Shown in pieces: positions 24,143 through 28,020 of a stretch of DNA of 28,020 nt. A model generated the notes under the pieces. The model ran no database searches, had not been told where the DNA came from, and saw nothing but the letters and a program-made list of their open reading frames with translations. How positions within the stretch are numbered: position 1 is the first letter of the stretch; each line of letters begins with the position of its first letter. This DNA comes from an uncultured Polaromonas sp. (GTDB lineage: Bacteria; Pseudomonadota; Gammaproteobacteria; Burkholderiales; Burkholderiaceae), in NCBI GenBank assembly GCA_946479075.1, contig CAMLDT010000018.1, positions 1 to 28,020 on the forward strand, written 5' to 3'. A program made the translations under genes and the position numbers.

Positions 24143-24585
24143 CTTTTGGGCGGCTTGCGCGCAGCCCCGGCGCCCAGCCCATGAGCGAGATCAACGTCAC
24201 GCCGCTGGTGGACGTGATGCTGGTGCTGGTGGTGATTTTCATCATCACGGCACCGCTGCTGGCCAGCTCCATCCGGCTGGACCTGCCCCGAAGTGATGCC
24301 GCCCAGCCGGGCGAGGTACCCCAGTTCGTGACCCTGGTGGTGGATAAAAGCGGTCAGGCCTTTCTGGACGACCAGCCCGTGTCTGCCGGCGAGCTGGCGC
24401 GCAAGCTGGCGCAAAGCGCCACCCGCAACCCGGACACCGAAGTGCAGTTGCGTGCCGACGAAGCCGTGCCCTATGGCCGCATCGTCGAGGTCATGGGCAT
24501 TGCGCAAAAAGCCGGCCTGAACCGCATCGGCTTTGTGGCAGATGCCCCGGTCGCCGCAAGCCCGGGCGTTCCCGCCCGGCCCTGA
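24139..24585 (+). CDS. exbD: ExbD/TolR-type biopolymer transport protein
   Basis: This 148-residue inner-membrane protein partners the ExbB-like channel. It has a cytoplasmic N-terminus, then [20 protein letters not shown] with the proton-path Asp25, one TM segment (about 26-41), and a periplasmic domain with [15 protein letters not shown]. The GTG start at 24139 overlaps the exbB stop and has GGAG 9 bases upstream; the longer upstream frame from 24043 is the antisense-like continuation through the repeat and is less likely. ExbD and TolR share this form, so the symbol follows the more usual annotation. Confidence 0.9.
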   Translation: MTFGRLARSPGAQPMSEINVTPLVDVMLVLVVIFIITAPLLASSIRLDLPRSDAAQPGEVPQFVTLVVDKSGQAFLDDQPVSAGELARKLAQSATRNPDTEVQLRADEAVPYGRIVEVMGIAQKAGLNRIGFVADAPVAASPGVPARP

Positions 24586-24674
24586 AGCCGTGCGCGCCGG
24601 CAAAGGCGCGGCCAGCGCCTAAAATCCCTGCAACCGCAGCGCCATGCTGCCCCTCCTTTCCCTTTTCGCGCGCC

Positions 24675-27323
24675 ATGCAAGACAAATACAACCACCTCGA
24701 CGTTGAGCGCAGTGCGCAAACCCACTGGAACGCCACTGACGCCTACCGCGTCACCGAAGACGGGTCCAAAAAGAAGTACTACGCCTGCTCCATGCTGCCT
24801 TACCCCAGCGGCAAGCTGCACATGGGCCATGTGCGCAACTACACCATCAACGACATGCTCACGCGCTACCTGCGCATGAAGGGCTACAACGTGCTCATGC
24901 CCATGGGCTGGGACGCCTTCGGCCTGCCGGCCGAAAACGCCGCCATGAAAAACGGCGTGCCGCCGGCGAAGTGGACCTACGACAACATCGCCTACATGAA
25001 AAAGCAGATGCAGGCGATGGGGCTAGCCATCGACTGGTCGCGCGAGGTCGCCACCTGCGACCCGAGTTATTACAAATGGAACCAGTGGCTGTTTCTGAAG
25101 ATGCTGGAAAAAGGCATCGCCTACCGCAAGACCCAGGTCGTCAACTGGGACCCGGTGGACCAGACCGTACTGGCCAACGAGCAGGTCATCGACGGCAAGG
25201 GCTGGCGCACCGGCGCGGTGGTCGAAAAGCGCGAGATCCCGGGTTACTACCTGAAGATCACCGACTACGCCGAAGAGCTGCTGGACAGCGTCAGCCACAA
25301 GCTGCCGGGCTGGCCCGAACGCGTCAAGCTGATGCAGGAAAACTGGATCGGTAAAAGCGAAGGCGTTCGTTTTGCCTTCCCGCATGAAATCAGGGACGGC
25401 GCCGGTGCCTTGATCGGCGAGGGGAAGATGTACGTCTTCACCACGCGCGCCGACACCATCATGGGTGTGACCTTCTGCGCCGTCGCGCCCGAACACCCGC
25501 TGGCTGTGCATGCGGCCGCCCCCAACCCGAAACTCGCCGCCTTCATCGAAGACTGCAAGTCCGGCGGCACCACCGAAGCGGAACTCGCCACGCAGGAAAA
25601 AAAGGGCATGGCGACGGGCCTCTTCGTCACGCACCCGCTGACCGGCGACCAGGTCGAGGTCTGGGTCGGCAACTACGTGCTCATGAGTTACGGCGACGGC
25701 GCGGTCATGGGTGTTCCTGCGCACGACGAACGCGACTTCGAGTTCGCAAAGAAATACAAGCTGCCGATCAAGCAGGTCACCGATGTGCCCGGCAAAACCT
25801 ACAGCCTGGAGACCTGGGCCGACTGGTATGGCGACAAGCAGCAAGGTGTCGCGATCAACTCCGGCAAGTACGACGGCCTGACCTTCAAGGCCGCGGTCGA
25901 TGCCGTGGCTGCCGACCTGGCCGCCAAGGGCCTGGGCGAGAAAAAAACCACCTGGCGCCTGCGCGACTGGGGCGTGAGCCGCCAGCGCTACTGGGGCACA
26001 CCGATTCCCATCATCCACTGCGACGAACACGGCGCGGTGCCGGTGCCCGAAAAGGACTTGCCGGTGGTGCTGCCGCAAGACTGCGTGCCCGACGGCTCCG
26101 GCAACCCGCTGCACAAGCATGAAGGTTTTCACGCCGGTGTGACCTGCCCGGTCTGCGGCAAGGCGGCCCGGCGCGAGACCGACACCATGGACACCTTTGT
26201 GGACAGTTCGTGGTACTTCATGCGTTACTGCGACCCGAAGAACGACAACAAGATGGTGGCCGAAGGTGCTAACTACTGGATGCCGATGGACCAGTACATC
26301 GGCGGCATCGAACACGCGATCCTGCATTTGCTCTATGCGCGCTTCTGGACCAAGGTCATGCGTGACCTGGACCTGGTGAAGATCGACGAGCCTTTCACCA
26401 AGCTGCTGACGCAGGGCATGGTGCTCAACCATATTTATTCGCGCAAGGGCGACAAGGGCGGCATCGAGTACTTCTGGCCGGCCGATGTGGACGATGTGCA
26501 CGACGAAAACGGCAAGGTGATCGGCGCGAAGTTGAAGAAGGACGGCTCGATGGTGACTTACGAAGGCGTGGGCACCATGAGCAAGAGCAAGAACAACGGC
26601 GTCGATCCGCAGGACCTGATCGAGAAATACGGCGCCGACACCGCGCGCCTGTACACCATGTTCACCTCGCCACCGGAGGCCACGCTGGAGTGGAACGACG
26701 CCGGCGTCGAGGGTTCCTACCGTTTCCTGCGCCGCATCTGGAACTTCGGCGTCAAGCTGGATGCTATGAATTTGGGAGCTGCTAACGCCCATCCCACGGG
26801 GACTGGAGCCCAGTTTGATAAGGAAACGCAGGCACTGCGCCGCGACATCCACACCGTGCTCAAGCAGATCGACTACGACTACCAGCGCATGCAGTACAAC
26901 ACCGTGGTGTCGGGCGCGATGAAGCTGCTCAACGCGCTGGAAGACTTCAAGGGCCAGACCTCGACCGGCGCGGCGTTTGCCCTGCGTGAAGGCATGGGCA
27001 TCCTGCTGCGCTGCCTCTACCCGGCCACGCCGCACGTGGCGCACGCCTTGTGGGACGAGCTCGGTTTTGCCAAAGACCAGGGCGGCCTGCTCGACGCTCC
27101 TTGGCCCGAGGTGGACCCCAGCGCGCTGGTGCAGGACGAGATCGAGCTGGTGCTGCAGATCAACGGCAAATTGCGCGGCGCGGTCACGGTGCCGGCCGGC
27201 GCTGACAAGGCCACCATCGAGGCGGCGGCGCTGGCATCGGAGGCCTTTGTGAAACAGGCCGCCGGCGCGCCCGTGAAAAAGGTTATCGTGGTGCCGGGCC
27301 GCCTGGTCAACATCGTCATCTGA
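24675..27323 (+). CDS. leuS: Leucyl-tRNA synthetase
   Basis: LeuRS charges tRNA-Leu. The 882-residue class Ia synthetase has the HIGH-type motif KLHMGH (His49-His52), the [12 protein letters not shown] segment, the editing domain with [12 protein letters not shown] and [11 protein letters not shown], the [13 protein letters not shown] segment, and the second signature [11 protein letters not shown]. Here the residue before MSKS is Thr634 where many bacterial sequences have Lys. The C-terminal anticodon-binding domain begins near 690. Residues 696-716 ([21 protein letters not shown]) are encoded by a repeat copy and look like an insertion in a loop. ATG at 24675 has no strong ribosome binding site; TAAAAT at 24620-24625 is a possible -10 box. 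Confidence 0.98.
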   Translation: MQDKYNHLDVERSAQTHWNATDAYRVTEDGSKKKYYACSMLPYPSGKLHMGHVRNYTINDMLTRYLRMKGYNVLMPMGWDAFGLPAENAAMKNGVPPAKWTYDNIAYMKKQMQAMGLAIDWSREVATCDPSYYKWNQWLFLKMLEKGIAYRKTQVVNWDPVDQTVLANEQVIDGKGWRTGAVVEKREIPGYYLKITDYAEELLDSVSHKLPGWPERVKLMQENWIGKSEGVRFAFPHEIRDGAGALIGEGKMYVFTTRADTIMGVTFCAVAPEHPLAVHAAAPNPKLAAFIEDCKSGGTTEAELATQEKKGMATGLFVTHPLTGDQVEVWVGNYVLMSYGDGAVMGVPAHDERDFEFAKKYKLPIKQVTDVPGKTYSLETWADWYGDKQQGVAINSGKYDGLTFKAAVDAVAADLAAKGLGEKKTTWRLRDWGVSRQRYWGTPIPIIHCDEHGAVPVPEKDLPVVLPQDCVPDGSGNPLHKHEGFHAGVTCPVCGKAARRETDTMDTFVDSSWYFMRYCDPKNDNKMVAEGANYWMPMDQYIGGIEHAILHLLYARFWTKVMRDLDLVKIDEPFTKLLTQGMVLNHIYSRKGDKGGIEYFWPADVDDVHDENGKVIGAKLKKDGSMVTYEGVGTMSKSKNNGVDPQDLIEKYGADTARLYTMFTSPPEATLEWNDAGVEGSYRFLRRIWNFGVKLDAMNLGAANAHPTGTGAQFDKETQALRRDIHTVLKQIDYDYQRMQYNTVVSGAMKLLNALEDFKGQTSTGAAFALREGMGILLRCLYPATPHVAHALWDELGFAKDQGGLLDAPWPEVDPSALVQDEIELVLQINGKLRGAVTVPAGADKATIEAAALASEAFVKQAAGAPVKKVIVVPGRLVNIVI
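26760..26820 (+). repeat. Dispersed repeat family 1, copy C (inside leuS)
   Basis: GATGCTATGAATTTGGGAGC, AGCTGCTAACGCCCATCC and GGGGACTGGAGCCCAGTTTG align in order to the other copies, though more diverged. It lies in frame within leuS, sense orientation, and adds about 20 codons. Confidence 0.7.
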
Positions 27324-27342
27324 AGATCTGAAGGGAAGCCTC

Positions 27343-27843
27343 ATGCAACGTCGCGTTTTCCTGCTGGCTACCGCAGCGTCTGCCGGGCTCAGCGCCTGCG
27401 GCTTTGCGCTGCGCAAGGCGCCCAACTATGCCTTCAAGACCCTGTTCAACACCGTCGGCGAAGGCTCGGCGCTGGGGACCGAGCTCAACCGCAACCTCGA
27501 AGCCAGTGGCACGGTGAAAGTGATCCGCGATCCGCGCCTGATCGAGCAGGCCGACGTGATCTTTGACGTGGTGACGGACCAGCGCGAAAAAGTCGTGGTC
27601 GGCGTCAATGCCGCCGGGCAGGTGCGCGAGTTCCAGCTGCGCACACGTTTCAGCTTCCGGCTGCGTACCCTGGCGGGCAAGATCCTGATCCCGCCCACCG
27701 AGATCCTGCTGACCCGCGACATCACCTTCAACGAGTCCGCGGTGCTGGCCAAGGAAACCGAGGAAGCCCTGCTCTACCGCGACATGCAAAGCGACGCAGT
27801 GCAGCAGGTGCTCAGGCGACTGGCAGCAGTGAAAACGCTGTAA
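27343..27843 (+). CDS. lptE: LPS-assembly lipoprotein LptE
   Basis: LptE (RlpB) forms the outer-membrane LPS translocon with LptD. The 166-residue lipoprotein starts with a short signal ending in the lipobox LSAC (Cys19). The mature part begins GFALRKAP and carries the family pattern (YAFKTLF, LNRNLEASG, LRTRFSFRL, ILIPPTEILLTRDITFNES). The start at ATG 27343 has AAGGGAAG about 6 bases upstream. It follows leuS by 19 bases and precedes holA by 7, an arrangement common to many beta- and gammaproteobacteria. Confidence 0.93.
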   Translation: MQRRVFLLATAASAGLSACGFALRKAPNYAFKTLFNTVGEGSALGTELNRNLEASGTVKVIRDPRLIEQADVIFDVVTDQREKVVVGVNAAGQVREFQLRTRFSFRLRTLAGKILIPPTEILLTRDITFNESAVLAKETEEALLYRDMQSDAVQQVLRRLAAVKTL

Positions 27844-27850
27844 ACCGCCC

Positions 27851-28020
27851 ATGCAGCTCGCGCCCCACCAGCTTGACCAGCACCTGCAGCGCGGCCTCAA
27901 GCCGCTCTACACCCTGCATGGCGACGAGCCGCTGCTGGTGCAGGAGTTTGCCGATGCCTTGCGCGCGCATGCTCGACGCCAGGGCTACACCGAGCGCACG
28001 GTGCACACGGTGGCCGGCGC
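27851..28020 (+). CDS. holA: DNA polymerase III delta subunit, N-terminal part (cut by window edge)
   Basis: HolA is the delta subunit that opens the sliding clamp. Only 56 codons are visible; they start MQLAPHQLDQHLQRGLKPLY and contain TLHGDEPLLVQEFADALR, which fits the delta N-terminus. It follows lptE by 7 bases, the usual order. The rest lies beyond the window. The assignment is based on the short stretch plus the leuS-lptE-holA context. Confidence 0.9.
   Translation, partial: MQLAPHQLDQHLQRGLKPLYTLHGDEPLLVQEFADALRAHARRQGYTERTVHTVAG

Noticed and set aside
25023..27425. An 800-codon open frame on the minus strand
   Set aside because: Antisense shadow of leuS with a His/Val/Leu-rich composition and no recognisable family.

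Overview
The window looks like chromosomal housekeeping DNA from a GC-rich betaproteobacterium of the order Burkholderiales, most likely family Comamonadaceae (Polaromonas, Rhodoferax or a relative). This rests on protein character, on the gene neighbourhoods (tRNA-Tyr/Gly/Thr-tuf; rpe-gph-trpE; ptsN-hprK; bamE-dapB; leuS-lptE-holA), and on two dispersed short repeats of a kind I recall from that family. The genus is an inference.

Layout. 1-743 (minus): tRNA-Tyr, tRNA-Gly and tRNA-Thr, then the start of tuf, behind a good promoter. 806-6099 (minus): a trp operon with a short Trp-rich leader peptide, then trpE, trpG, trpD, trpC, and ung. 6237-6824 (plus): an exported chalcone-isomerase-like protein. 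6839-12721 (minus): rpe, a REC-adenylate cyclase-HPt regulator, a CHASE3/PAS hybrid histidine kinase, and gph. 12806-15188 (plus): apaG and a membrane protein of the so-called recombinase Gcr family. 15413-17828 (plus): a cation/proton antiporter overlapping a GCS2-type carboxylate-amine ligase. 17871-18857 (minus): corA. 19321-21250 (plus): hpf, a terminator, ptsN and hprK. 21378-21830 (minus): fur. 21965-28020 (plus): bamE, dapB, an ExbB/TolQ-ExbD/TolR pair, leuS, lptE and the start of holA.

How the genes work together. The trp genes form a biosynthetic operon with a likely attenuation leader. The kinase and the cyclase regulator carry all the parts of a His-Asp-His-Asp phosphorelay that could control cAMP synthesis, and they sit between rpe and gph, which are commonly neighbours. 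bamE and lptE serve outer-membrane assembly. ExbB/ExbD is a proton-driven energiser. hprK and ptsN belong to a regulatory PTS.

The most unusual structure is a short repeat, about 55-60 bp, present in five diverged copies. One forms the trpC/ung junction, supplying the trpC stop and the ung start codon. One lies inside gph, one inside leuS, one between trpG and trpD, and one between hprK and fur. A second GC-rich hairpin repeat has two copies, one of which encodes the C-terminal tail of the ExbB-like protein.
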